NCBI GenBank assembly: GCA_020746875.1
Contig: JAGTJL010000032.1
Span: forward strand, 1-64,000
Direction of reading: 5' to 3'
Length of the DNA: 64,000 bases
Source of the DNA: Rhexocercosporidium sp. MPI-PUGE-AT-0058
Lineage: Eukaryota; Ascomycota; Leotiomycetes; Helotiales
The notes under the pieces were generated by a model that did no database searches, was not told where the DNA came from, and saw nothing but the letters and a program-made list of their open reading frames with translations. Positions 22,202-33,732 of this stretch are shown here, one piece after another. A program made the translations under genes and the position numbers. Within the stretch, counting starts at the first letter, position 1. Each line of letters opens with the position of its first letter.

Positions 22202-23944
22202 ATGGATGTCTTTGGTATAGTGTTGGGCACCTCTGGCCTCATCTCCGTGGCCCAGATGTGCATTAAGGTTGCCCAAGTTGTCAATGGAATGAAGACTTTC
22301 CGCGAGGAAACAGCGACTCTCTTTGTGATCTTCGAATTCGAGTACGTGCGTCTCAATCTCTGGATCACCCAAGTGCTGCACATTCCTGTCTCTATCAATG
22401 ATTTGAAGAATATCAGCCTCGAGGAGGCGGAATTGCCTACAGTACTTACAAGAGACTCGCCGATCGACCTACGTATGCCATTGCATAATGCGCTGAACGA
22501 AGTGAAGAAAATTTTGACTTCGCTGCAAGCATTGTTGGAGCAGTACAGTTCAGTGGATGTACCTCTGAAAAAGCGAGTCGGATTCAAAACAAAGATATAC
22601 AAAGAAGGTGGCCAGGAGGCTATTGAAGGATTGTTGAGAGAGTTCAAGAATTGGAATGATAGATTGGAAGGTGTTGTAGAGAGCAGATTGAGAAGCACTC
22701 TTGTTTCGAATATGCAAGTTCACGTCTTAGCATCGGCAACTACGACGCAGCAGCTTCATACGATCGAAGTAGCTTCTAGATCGTTGCACCCTGGATTGAG
22801 TAGCCAAGCTTCGTTCCGACAGAGTCTAATTGAGATTGAGACCCGAAGTTTGAGTTGTACGCAAGATTCGCGAGTGTCGGTCGAAGAAGTGGAGCCGCGG
22901 CGGGCACCACGGGAGAAGAACGATAATCTGAGGATATTCGGAACCCTGATGAAGTTTGGGTTACCAGATCGTATGTACCAGGAGCCAGTCACGAAAAACT
23001 GAAACTAATCATTCACAGAAAAAGTCCTGCAGGAGTGGAAGCTTGGTCAGCCAGATTGGAGCGTGGACCAAGTCACCGAAGCAATGAGCCGAGCTAGCAA
23101 GCTTGCCTCTATGTTACGCCTTGAGCAAAAACCTAAGAATCTCAGATGTCTCGACCTGGTAGGATATACAACCGTGGATACCCCACTTGGAAGTAGCGAC
23201 ACCAACAGACAAGATTTCTGTTTTCTGTACAGACTCCCAGATTTCGCGAACGACATTGATGAACCGTTGTCACTTCGAGCCGCGTTGGACCCAAAAGTCC
23301 TCCCGTCAGAGAGAGATAAACCAACACTCGCAGAGAAATTCTGCATTGCAGCTACATTGGCGAAGTCACTGCTTGCATTCCACAGCAGCAACTGGTTGCA
23401 CAAGGCGATGTGTAGCAGCAGCGTCCTCTTCTTCAAGGAGAAAAACGGCAGCCGACTCCTGTACTCCGAGCCATTCCTGTCAGGATTCGAGTTCGCGCGG
23501 CCAGACACAGCCAGGGATCAGACACTCGATGCTTTTGGTGGGGATGATTTCGACATCTTCTGCCACCCAGATCTAGTCCAAACCATCGAGAGCGGGAACA
23601 CAGGAAACCCGAGATATCAGCGCCAGTACGACATCTATGGTCTGGGGATGATGCTGTTAGAAATTGGCTGCTGGACTCCGATGATAACGTACGCGAGAAA
23701 GAAGCCGAAGAATTTAACCAATCACGAACAGTTTGTCAAGTCTTGTAATCAAAACCTGCCTCCGAGAATGGGAACGCAGTATCGAGATGTCACTCTGAGA
23801 TGTCTACAGTGGCGGCCCGATGCGGAGAAGGATGATATTGGATGGTCAGAGACAGAGATTGCAAAGGAGGATAGACAGCGTCAGATCAAAGAGTTCATGC
23901 AAAATGTCGTGAATGTGCTAGAGGGATGTCACTGCCGAATTTAA
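22202..23944 (+). CDS. HeLo-domain protein with C-terminal pseudokinase-like domain (564 aa)
   Basis: Exon 1 is 22202-22970, the intron is 22971-23018 (GTATGT, ACTAATC branch, CACAG) and exon 2 is 23019-23944. Residues 1 to about 210 match the start and helical pattern of HeLo domains (MDVFGIVLGTSGLISVAQ then amphipathic helices), the membrane-targeting cell-death module first known from HET-S. Residues about 290-560 resemble the fungal DUF7580/kinase-like fold: NWLHKAMCSSSVLFF sits where the catalytic loop would be, and YDIYGLGMMLLEIGCW matches helix F. No ATP-binding Lys, HRD Asp or DFG Asp is present, so it is predicted catalytically dead. No prion-forming C-terminal repeat is seen. Probable role: regulated cell death or incompatibility, with the pseudokinase as the switch. 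Divergent to the active kinase gene. Confidence 0.83.
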
Positions 23945-24196
23945 CGGTCGATCGAAGCGGGGTTAATGAGAGCACCCCAGAAGAATTTTCTGAAAAGACC
24001 ATACAGTCAGTAATTACTTGCTGTGACATTCTGAATAACTTCAGCATTCTTTATAGGTTACTTTCTATATGAAATTTGAGCTATTTTCATTCTGCCTTTC
24101 CTTACATTCTCAACCTACAACTCTTTACTCGAGAAATACCCCGTGATGTTCCATGAATTCACCGAGCGAAATCCAAGCAGCAATCTATTTTACCCA
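23945..24196. other. 3' flank of the HeLo gene
   Basis: No gene is visible. The segment runs up to the target duplication of the hAT-type MITE. Confidence 0.4.
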
Positions 24197-24907
24197 GGCC
24201 GAGACAGTGTGAGCAAAATTAATCATATAAATCAATTAATATTTGATTAACTTGATTTGATTTGATTTGATTTTAATTAATTAATCTAGATTAATCTAGA
24301 TTAATTTGATTAATGATTTTTTTCTTTAGATATTTATATATAATATAAGAATAGATTAAATAAGCCAGTATTTTAATAAATAATGAATGAATTAAAGAAT
24401 AATCAACTTATAAAATAATTGATTAAATAAATAACAAGTAGAAACCTGTTGAATTCTTTAGATTAGTATTTAGAACTTGCTGACAAATACAAACACTTGC
24501 TTATAAATAGGTTTCTATTAATAAAACCTTTTGCTTTTTGATCTTAAAACAGACTATATTACTACTAAGTTATTAATAAGGCTTACTAATCCAATATTAA
24601 TTACTAATTAAGTGTTATAAACTAAATTAAATATGTTTCTTACTTTATTTGGGTTAAGCGAGGCTCTCTAGATTAACCGAGACTATTAGACTTTAGTTGA
24701 TTCTATTATTAGTATATACTAATCTTCTTTAAGCTTAGTTTTAAAATCTAGTCCCAATTAGGATGCAGCTCTTATATTAATCAAATTAATCAATTAATAC
24801 TTGATTAATTTGATTTGATTTTGATTAATCAAGATTTTACTTGATTTGAATATGATTAATAGCCATTAATCAAATCAAATCAAATCATTTTTCACACTGG
24901 GCCGAGA
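24197..24907. mobile_element. Non-autonomous hAT-type MITE with 8-bp target duplication
   Basis: The element at 24205-24899 (695 bp) begins CAGTGTGAGCAAAAT and ends ATTTTTCACACTG, a terminal inverted repeat. It is flanked on both sides by the identical octamer GGCCGAGA (24197-24204 and 24900-24907), the target duplication length of the hAT superfamily. The interior is AT-rich, has no coding capacity and shows clusters of TTGATT/AATCAA motifs near both ends, as expected for subterminal transposase-binding sites. It must have been moved by a transposase encoded elsewhere. The perfect target duplication indicates a fairly young insertion. Confidence 0.9.
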
Positions 24908-25371
24908 AAACATCACAACAACAGAAGCTTTGACTACCCGCTCTTGAGGAAGTCAAAGGCCTGGTACTACAGCTGCCGCTGCACAAAAATTGCGTATGAG
25001 TCATGCGGAAAGCAGCCTGGCCATCCTATAAAATATTCTGGCTGCGCGCATACTGGGGCAGAGACGACGAACGGTAGATGTGGAATACATAGTGGACGTG
25101 ACAAGAGTTACAACGTATAGGCGGTCTCGCGATATGCGTTAGAATAAAGCAGTGGATGTGTTGCAGATAGGGGTGGACTATAAATTTGGTCAAGGGAGGC
25201 CTAGGGCTTGTACGTTTGAGCTTTTCCGTGTCAGTGAATTTTTGGAAATGAATAGAGAGAGCGAGATAATTTTAAAAATAGACGCTAGAAGTAAGGCAGT
25301 TATATTCTTCCCTCAAATTATATCTGAATCATTCAAGCGGTGCGCAAAGTGCTTAGTATCTTCTTCGTAGG
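24908..25371. other. Intergenic between MITE and degraded gene
   Basis: No supported gene. A 72-codon open frame at 25152-25370 has no recognisable motif. Confidence 0.4.
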
Positions 25372-26450
25372 CTACTTTTTAAGTGCTCGGACCGTGACCT
25401 TGATCATCACTTTTGCGACATGGTCGTGAACAGTGAATGATAATCTTGGAAAATTATCACTCAGAACTTCAAATGGGAACTGTTTCGCGCCAGCGACATT
25501 GAGCTCCTTTTCTTTTGTGCTCATCAGGAAGAATGTTTCATCCGTTAGCCACTGTCATAATTATGACATGAGGAATTCTCCTCTGAGGAGATTTAGCTCA
25601 ATATACACCTGGAGCTCGCTCAGGCAGTCATGACCTATCGGCATGTCACACGGGATGGTTGCACAGTGCTAGACTTTGAACTCATGAAGGACGGCATTCC
25701 GTTCAAAGGTGTTGCTTGAATGGTTGAGATGTCCTGCTGGTGGTATGGTCTTTCCGCGATATTTGACGGGTTTGCAAGAGTAGGAAAACGACAAGTCAGG
25801 GATGCAAAAGCTGAATGAGTTGATGGAAGGTTTTGTCGACCTGCTGAGCTAGATCTAATGCTGGGACTGTTGCCTCGCGATCTGCTTGGTCTCGCATCAT
25901 ACGAGGAGAACGATGACGCCGTACTAAAGGTGGTTGTATCTCCCACTCCAGATCTCGAGACCATAGCGCTGTCGCCGAGCCGTACGAGCATTATTTTCAA
26001 TGCCGCACGGATGTGAGCGATAAATATGTGGATATTTACCCGTGTATCCTGCTCTGTCTTTTGCGCATCCATCCCGCAATGCATTGAGGAATCTCAAAGT
26101 TCGGTTTGAGGATGTAGAGGATTTGGTACCAAAATGGCGAGAGCCGCTAATTGGCTTGCTGGAGCATGTCAGCTCTTTTAGGCTGTGACTGAACGATGTT
26201 TTCTATGGCTTGCTGGGAATTTCGATCCTCTAGATCTGCGATAAACACCATCCAAATTGAATGTTGGCGGGGAGATGGAGCGCGAGAAGAGGAATTTGAG
26301 AGAGAGGCGCGCAACCGAGACGATACTTGATGACACGCAAATTCCTGGGCGAATCCTACCAGAAAGAGAGATTCCACTAACAGGGAAGGGATGGGGTGCT
26401 TCTTGAGGTAGCGGTGGACCCGTGAAGGGCAACCTTCCGCAGTATTCTGG
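25372..26450 (-). pseudogene. Degraded gene of unknown family
   Basis: On the minus strand three stretches look like coding sequence but lie in different frames with stops between them. The first, at about 26450-26147, includes SIWMVFIADLEDRNSQQAIE. The middle stretch is Ser-rich, at 26084-25635. A C-terminal stretch at about 25800-25372 includes KQFPFEVLSDNFPRLSFTV and ends at a stop at 25374-25372. One intron could explain one frame change, but TGA, TAG and TAA codons in the last part cannot all be spliced out. No family was recognised. It may be a relic of a defence or incompatibility-type gene, given its position next to the HeLo gene, but this is a guess. Confidence 0.45.
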
Positions 26451-27542
26451 TCATCGCAGAATGAGCAGACTTGAGTTACTGAGTGCTTGCATTCGGGTGC
26501 TGGATAGAGCCTGGTTGAGGGAATTTTGCTGGATTGGGCGATTAGGGATTACGAGTTCAATCTGCCCATTTTCAATGTTCTCTTTGACTGGGTGCTCATA
26601 CTTAGATCTCATGTTTTTTCAACTTCTTTTCTGTAGTCTTGTCGTTGCTACCGAGATGGATTCCTTTCAGCTCTTTCGTTTCCACATTTCGGCGGAGAGT
26701 CGGCGGAGAGTCGGCCGTGTATGAATGGCAAATTATTTGGAGGCAGACTAAAGAACGAACATATTGCAGATGTTGCTTGTCCAAGAAAAAATCTTGCTTT
26801 GTATGACTTTGGCGATCTAATTAACCTCCACCAAAGTTTCTTCTAGGGCATCATGCATCATATACACTGTGCTCAATCTGATCATTGATGCTGAATGATT
26901 GTTTGCCGGTCATGTCGCTGTCATTATATGTCCATTGACATTCATATTACCATTGTGAACTGCGATGGTAGGATAAAAAGGGGTGATTCGGTAAATATGA
27001 ACACGGACGCCACACAAGCACCTAAGAATTGAAGTGATGCTTGATGAAAAATCGACTGCATAATTGAAGCAGTCTTATACATAGAAGCGCTCGGAGTAAA
27101 CTCTTCTTGACCAAACTCTGTTTTTGTTTCTGTCTTTGATATTGGATTGTCCACTTGCACAACTCAGCGTTAGGAATAGCGATCGCGGGAATAATTTAGA
27201 CGCATGACAAGGACAGAGAGATCTACAAGTCTAGAACTGCAACGCAATGAGACCAAGCTGCATATCCAGCCGTTATTCATCACAAAGATAATGCAACATC
27301 AGAACATCTTCACGAAAAGGGCTTTATCGCAAAAAGAAGACGGTGGACTCCCTTTAAGCTGGATGATTCTAGAGTCTAGCGTAGGCCTATATAACGCCGC
27401 TCCCTGCAACAAGTAGAATGTAGTTTAGAGTAGACTTAGCACATCAAGCTTTCCCCGATCAAGATTGAGGCACGAAGCCACAAAATCCACAAGATCGCCC
27501 GAAGCAGACGCAGCGACTTTAGCTTAACGCAACGGCAACTCG
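26451..27542. other. Intergenic
   Basis: Short open frames on both strands lack motifs or codon structure. A duplicated CGGCGGAGAGT unit (26691-26712) is the only repeat seen. The last 100 bases are the 5' flank of the 2EXR gene. Confidence 0.4.
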
Positions 27543-28730
27543 ATGGCCGAAAAAAACACTCCTACGGCCGAAAACGATGTCACGTCACCGACAGGAACTT
27601 CGGGTAGTCCCAGGTTTTCATACGGATCGAGCCGAGAATCATCGCCAGCTGAGAAGATTCAAAACACCTACGGAAACTCTCAAACCCATCCCATACTGGG
27701 ACAGGGCATCTTCCCTTTGATGAAATTGCCACCCGAACTTCGCCTCTCTGTCTGGAATCTCTGTGACAGTGCGTCCCGAGTGATTTGTTTCCGGAGAGCG
27801 GTCGAGATCAGGACTGTGACCAAAGAAGACCATCCGCAAACAACCGAGGAGGTTGAAAACGAGTATTTGGTGTTAACGACCAAAGCACCTGTCATTTTGC
27901 ATGTTTGTTCCGAGTCCTGGCAGGTTGGCGAGAAGCGTTACTCATCGATCTAGACCGATACCACAACATACTCCAAGATCTATTTCGCCCCTGAGAGAGA
28001 TTTTCTGTTCTTCGTGAACATGTGGAACGACAACGATGATGAAAGCGAGATCACAGTGCTCGATAGGTTGCTCCCGAAGCATGTCAAGGACGAGATCCTT
28101 CATCTCATTCTTGAACTGCACAACGGCACTTGGGATGACCTGACTGAGCCGACCCTGGGCCAGGATACGCGTGCAGGAGAAATTGTCAATGCTCTTACGA
28201 GGTTTCCGAAGACAGAGCAGGTGATATTCTCATCCCGTGCACAGTCGATTTTTAGGTCTGATGGAAGCGAGAAACTGGTTCCAGCAAATGTCAACATGAA
28301 CCTTGGTAGTGGACTGATCTCTCCACAGTGGGTGATGGATGAGATGATGGACTCATTTGAGAAATTAAAGCTAGAGCACCCCGAATGGAGAGTTCCGACT
28401 CTCGCTGTGGTTGAAATGGAACGGGCGGCTGGTAGGGAGTGGAACGACTTGTGCGAGAGCTTAGCGGGTTCGAGAGCAAATTCAGCAAAGGCAGCGTCCA
28501 CACCAGATAGACCATCATCCCAAGACGAACTGTTCAACCAACAGAAGAAGCGAACCTTCACCGAGTGTGACTCGACAAACACCACGCCTGACGATAGGCA
28601 CGATGCGGAAGGTCAACCAGAGGGACAAAGTCTTCTCGCAGGCAAGGGAAAAGGTGCCAATGAAGCCGATATGATGGCTGAGAGTGGTGAAATCGAGGAG
28701 GTACTGGGATCTTCTGGCAATGGTGTCTGA
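27543..28730 (+). pseudogene. 2EXR-domain protein gene with one in-frame TAG
   Basis: Single-exon frame for a 2EXR-type protein, a large fungal family of unknown function. After a Ser/Pro-rich start comes the signature FPLMKLPPELRLSVWNLC, followed by strands and the conserved HVCSESWQVGEKRY. The frame is then broken by TAG at 27951-27953 and resumes without a shift (KIYFAPERDFLFFVN) for 258 further codons to TGA at 28728-28730. The C-terminal part is charged and disordered. The segment from GTTGGC to the TAG is exactly 30 nt and ends AG, but this is shorter than any normal fungal intron. CAG to TAG is a RIP-type change. It is either a recent pseudogene or two overlapping short products. Confidence 0.68.
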
Positions 28731-29189
28731 GTCCTGGATGGCGGACGAGAAGAGTGAGGAAATATGCATGTGACTTTGTGGCTGATTGGAATAGTTCGTT
28801 TCCTCCGAAGAGCAAAAGAGGTCCTTCGGCTTTCTGGTCTAGTCTACACGATAATCTGGCTTTCTGTTTGCATGTTTGGCATGTTGGCTTCGAGATTTCG
28901 GGAAATATTTTGGTTTCGTTTTTACATTGGAAACTAGAATTGTTAGGCATCGTTCCAAGAAGGTTGGATCGGGCGTTCTTGCTTTTTACATGTCTCTGGG
29001 AAATTTGGGTAGTAGACGAGTGTCTGTGTACAGAAATGACAGTGACTGACCTCTTCAACAATCAGTCCCGTGTGAAGAAGCTCTTTCCAGCTGCAATTCT
29101 GTTCTGATTTGAGGGAAGTGAAGTCATTAGCTGAATGATGGGCATGGGCCGGAAGTGCACTGTGGATGGGATGGGAATAGTGTGGATAA
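28731..29189. other. Intergenic, 3' of the 2EXR gene
   Basis: No gene seen; T/G-rich with scattered short open frames. Confidence 0.4.
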
Positions 29190-29273
29190 GATGGGCGAGA
29201 AGTTGGGCGAGAAGATGGGCGAGAAGATGGGCGAGAAGATGGGCGAGAAGATGGGCGAGAAGTTGGGCGAGGA
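29190..29273. repeat. 12-bp minisatellite, seven units
   Basis: Seven consecutive copies of GATGGGCGAGAA, with a G-to-T variant (GTTGGGCGAGAA) in units 2 and 7 and a last-base change in unit 7. The unit is a multiple of three, but neither strand shows a gene with coding signals. The opposite strand would give a Leu/Ala/His repeat that lacks any context. Confidence 0.92.
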
Positions 29274-31167
29274 GGTAGATTAAAAGATGAGAGTTTTGGT
29301 TGTGCGACAGCACGTTAAGGTGGGGAGAGGCTACGATAGGCACGTGGTATTTTCACAGTTCCTATAATTGTTCTTGCGTGGAACTGTGACTGCCTCTGAA
29401 CGACATTCCATACTTGAATGGAATTCAAGTCTCTACCATTTCACCGTGGCCGAACAATCTTCTGTTGATGAGGGTTCCACAGACGTTAAAACTGGTTTTC
29501 CAGCACGTGAGTACTATGACCAAATTATCTCCTGTCGCTTAGCAATTTATTGAAAGATCTCTTTCAGCTCATCATTTTCTCACCCCATCCACCTCATCCA
29601 CCTTCGCACTACACGATCTGCATTTTAAAAGCCGCATCCCGAAATACTGCACTCCCAGTCCAAGTTTGCTTCGTGTTGACTGCGGAATACTGGAGAAGCT
29701 TGTCGTCCCCACTCCCCGCAAGTTCGCGGTCCTTTTGCGGGACGCACTCTTTCATGACCCTGGGGATTCCGGAGCCGAGACTCAGCCGTGAAGTGGCCGT
29801 CTTTATGATTGAATTAATGCAAAGCCAGGCTGTCAAATGACATCTAGTGGAGTCAATAATGGCATGGTGGATTGCTTTTACCGGTCGTGCCAGGACATAT
29901 CCTCGAAGTCGAGATGATGAAACCGAGGCAAGACAGGGAGAATCGATGAAGTGGGATGTTCTGATTTAGTTGTGTTTTTTCATCTTTTTTTTTTTTCAAA
30001 GTGTTGGGAACTCAGTTGGAAGTAAGTATTTGGGGAGCTTTGGAGGTGCGGAACATAGCAAACAAGGAGGAATGTTCACGACTGTGAATTCGGCTTTCTT
30101 TCCGACATCATTCTCCTAGACTGGTACTGTTGTTTGTATATCGGTCTCAACATCTGCTCAGTTTCAATCCTCAACCAAATTGTCTCCAAACATTGATTGA
30201 CGGTTGTGCGAGTCCGAATCAACTCCACAGTGTTATGTATTTGGTTCGGCAGTGTATTCGGCAAACCTCCCTTCTATTCTCTTAGTCTCGAGTCATGCCG
30301 TCCGAAATCGAGACCCGATCATCTCTAAGCAATGCTTGTTCTGCAAGCCGTTTGAATTTCGTTCAGGCTCTCCATTCAATCGTTGGTCAAAATTCGGTAC
30401 CTGTTCCGTGTTGGTAAGGGTTCGTCATCCAAACGGTGCCAGAGAGGGGCGTATCCCAGCGGCGACTGGCGGCATCCAAGGAAGAACTTCGGGAGCTTCT
30501 GTTTAGGCACCTTCGACTACTGCACAACAAGACAGCCAAAAAAAAAAACAAGCCAAGCGAAAACGAGTTTCCGTGGCAGTTGAAGCATCTTCCCGGCAAG
30601 CCACGAGCGGGATATGGCAGGGATGGCATGGGGCATTGAGGCGGGGGCTCGGGGGGAAAAGTTAATTTATGAGCGGGGTATTGGAGTTCGGCCCTTTTGT
30701 GTACTCGGGCATCCCCAACCCCCAATCGAACGGCCTCCTCAGCTCCCCAATTGCCCCATTACCTCCATTCCCAGATCTGTGGCGTCGGCTATCGCCCCGC
30801 ATATTGTCAACTGTGCGGAGTAGTGACGGGAAAACTCCGGGTCTGGTGCTTGATGTTCGGGAATTCTTGGTCAACGGTTCTGCTTCATGACGATGATTTC
30901 AGAGAACAGGCCCAAATCTCGAGTCGTTAGGTTGATCTAATGCCTTTCAAAGATGGGATACCAAGACTGTCCGCCTCACGTCCGGACCGAATCAAGCATC
31001 CAAGCATCAAGGGTCGAAGCTAAGAGGTCGTCCACTTGACTGTGAGAATATTTCATTGCCATGGAAATCCAATAAATGAGGGGGAGAGTATATAAGGAGA
31101 GTCTGCTACAGTATTCCTTGCTTTCGGACCATCAGTCGCAACCTGAACATCAATCCGCCCTCTCAAG
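29274..31167. other. Intergenic with the GH3 promoter
   Basis: No supported gene over 1.9 kb; short overlapping frames occur on both strands. Poly-T at 29982-29996 and poly-A at 30538-30549 are the only simple runs. The right end holds the promoter of the beta-glucosidase gene. Confidence 0.5.
31088..31097 (+). promoter_or_regulatory. TATA box of the GH3 gene
   Basis: GTATATAAGG lies about 75 bases upstream of the start codon, with a pyrimidine-containing leader after it, the expected layout of a strong inducible secreted-enzyme promoter. Confidence 0.65.
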
Positions 31168-33732
31168 ATGCTTTACTCCTTCTTGTCAGCCGCTGCTCTG
31201 CTTGCACCAGCACTTGCTGTTGTTCAACCCTTAAATACCACTATTCTAGGTCAATATGGACATTCCCCAGCAGTCTACCCATCACGTACGTTCTGTTCTG
31301 TCCATTCCCGAAGCTGGCTAACAGTTTCTAGCAAATGCCACCGGCATTGGTGGATGGGAGGAGGCTCTCGCTAAGGCCAAGGAGTTCACTGCTCAATTGA
31401 CTCCAGCAGAGAAGGCAGACATGGTCACGGGAAAGCCTGGACCGTGTGTGGGTAACATTGTTGCCATTCCTCGGCTTGGATTTGGTGGACTCTGTCTTCA
31501 GGACGGCCCATTGGCCATCCGAACTGTAGACTATGCAAGTGTCTTTCCGGCCGGTGTCACTACCGCAGCATCATTTGATCGCCAATTGATGTATGAGCGT
31601 GGTGTTGCTATGGGAGCAGAGTTTAGAGGCAAGGGAGCTCAAGTTGCACTTTCGTAGGTTCACTCATCTTTCGAACCATACCATCAGGAGACTTTACTGA
31701 CAGGTCTAATAGTCCAGTTGCCGGCCCTCTCGGTCGCTCCGCCTATGCTGGCAGAAACTGGGAAGGCTTTTCGCCTGATCCATATCTTACTGGTGTTGCA
31801 ATGGAGGAGACCATCATCGGCCTTCAGAGCAACGGTCTCCAAGCTTGCGCCAAGCACTGGATCGGAAACGAGCAAGAGACCCAAAGAAACCCAACTTACA
31901 AGAACGGATCTATCCTCCAGGAATCAATATCCGCTAACATCGACGACCGCACCATGCACGAATTGTACATGTGGCCATTTGCGAACGCTGTTCGAGCTGG
32001 CGTCGCAAGTATCATGTGCAGCTACCAGCGATTGAACGGATCATACGCATGTGAGAACTCCAAGGCTTTGAACGGCTACCTGAAGGAGGAACTTGGATTC
32101 CAGGGATATGTTATGTCCGATTGGGGTGCAACTCACTCAGGTGTCCCATCTATCGAGGCTGGTTTGGATATGAACATGCCAGGTGGTCTGGGTCTTTACG
32201 GTTTGACTTTTGGAGAAGCATCCGACTTTGGAGGAAATGTCACTCTCGCTGTCAATAATGGCACTCTGGACTCGTCTCGTGTGGATGATATGATCATTCG
32301 TATCATGACTCCATATTACTTCCTCGGTCAGGACAAGGACTACCCAACTGTCGATCCATCATCTGCTGACCTCAATACTTTCTCTCCCAAACATACCTGG
32401 TGTAAGTACATGCACTCCTATTGGCACTGCTTTGACACCAGCCAACTGCAAATAAAGCCTTGCTAACTTCCCACAGTCAGAGAGTACGTCCTGAACGGTA
32501 CTCGCAGCCGTGATGTCAGAGGTGACCACGGTGCCTTGATCCGAAAGCACGGCGCCTCCTCAACAGTCATGTTGAAGAACGTCAACAACGCACTCCCACT
32601 CAAAGCCCCCAAGACCATCTCCGTCTTCGGTAACGACGCCAGCGAAGATACCCAAGGCTTCTACAACCAAGTCAACTTTGAATACGGCACCCTCGTAGCG
32701 GGCGGTGGCTCCGGTACGGGACGTCTTACCTACCTCATCACACCTCTCGAAGCCATCAAGGCCCGCGCGAACAAAGACGGCGCCCTGGTTCAACAATGGC
32801 TCAACAACACCCTCGTTGCAGCCAGTGACATCTCCACTCTCGCCATACCCGAAACTCCCGACGTGTGCCTCGTCTTCTTGAAGACCTGGGCCGAGGAAGC
32901 CGCCGACCGCGTCTCCCTCGAACTCGACTGGCACGGAAACAAAGTTGTCGAATCAGTCGCCTCATATTGCAACAACACCATCGTCGTAACACACTCCTCC
33001 GGAATCAACGACCTCCCATGGGCCGACCACCCCAACGTGACCGCCATCCTAGCAGCGCACTACCCCGGTCAGGAGTCAGGAAATTCCATCGTCGACATCC
33101 TGTACGGTGATGTGAACCCGTCTGGGAAGCTCCCATACACCATCGCTCTCTCCAATGATGATTACAACGGTCTCCCCACCACGGCAGTCAATAGCACCGA
33201 TCCAGACGCGTGGCAGGCATATTTCGAGGAGAAGCTCGAGATCGACTACCGGTACTTTGACGCCCAGAATATGAGCGTGAGATACGAGTTTGGTTTCGGG
33301 TTGTCATACACCACCTTCGAACTTGCCGACCTCGCTATCTCGAGCTGTGGTGGTAACGCATCAATCTCCTCGGTGACTCCAGCCCAAAACACAACGCCAG
33401 GAGGAAATCCCGCCCTCTGGGAGAATCTCTTCAACGTCACCGCTACCCTCTCCAACACTGGTGATGTAGCAGGTGCCACAGTTCCACAATTGTATATCTC
33501 GATGCCGGCTTCTACGCCAGCTGGAACGCCACCTAAGCAATTGAGAGGCTTTGAGAAGGTCATGCTTGAGCCTGGAGCGAGTGAGAGTGTTTCTTTTGCG
33601 CTGATGAGAAGAGATTTGAGTTATTGGGATATCATTAGTCAAGATTGGATTATTCCCGAGGGAGAGTTTGGAATTAGTGTGGGATTTAGTAGTAGGGATT
33701 TGAAGCTGGTGGGTAGCGTGACTGTTGTCTAG
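31168..33732 (+). CDS. Secreted GH3 beta-glucosidase (794 aa)
   Basis: Hydrolyses terminal beta-glucosyl residues of cellobiose and related glucosides outside the cell. Exons are 31168-31285, 31332-31653, 31713-32401 and 32477-33732; introns are 46, 59 and 75 nt. The protein begins with a signal peptide ([17 protein letters not shown]). The GH3 barrel shows [27 protein letters not shown] and the nucleophile motif [11 protein letters not shown] with Asp283. The second domain carries the probable acid/base Glu517 in [26 protein letters not shown] and a C-terminal fibronectin-like domain complete the three-domain plan. Many N-glycosylation sites are visible. Length is normal for fungal beta-glucosidases. 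It has no cellulase neighbour; the next gene to the right is a secreted protease read in the opposite direction. Confidence 0.95.

Noticed and set aside
24220..24890. TTGATT/AATCAA runs as telomere-like or centromeric repeat
   Set aside because: They are confined within the TIRs of the hAT MITE and are explained by it.
29062..29343. Leu/Ala/His repeat protein on the minus strand
   Set aside because: Produced solely by the 12-bp minisatellite; no coding signal on either side.
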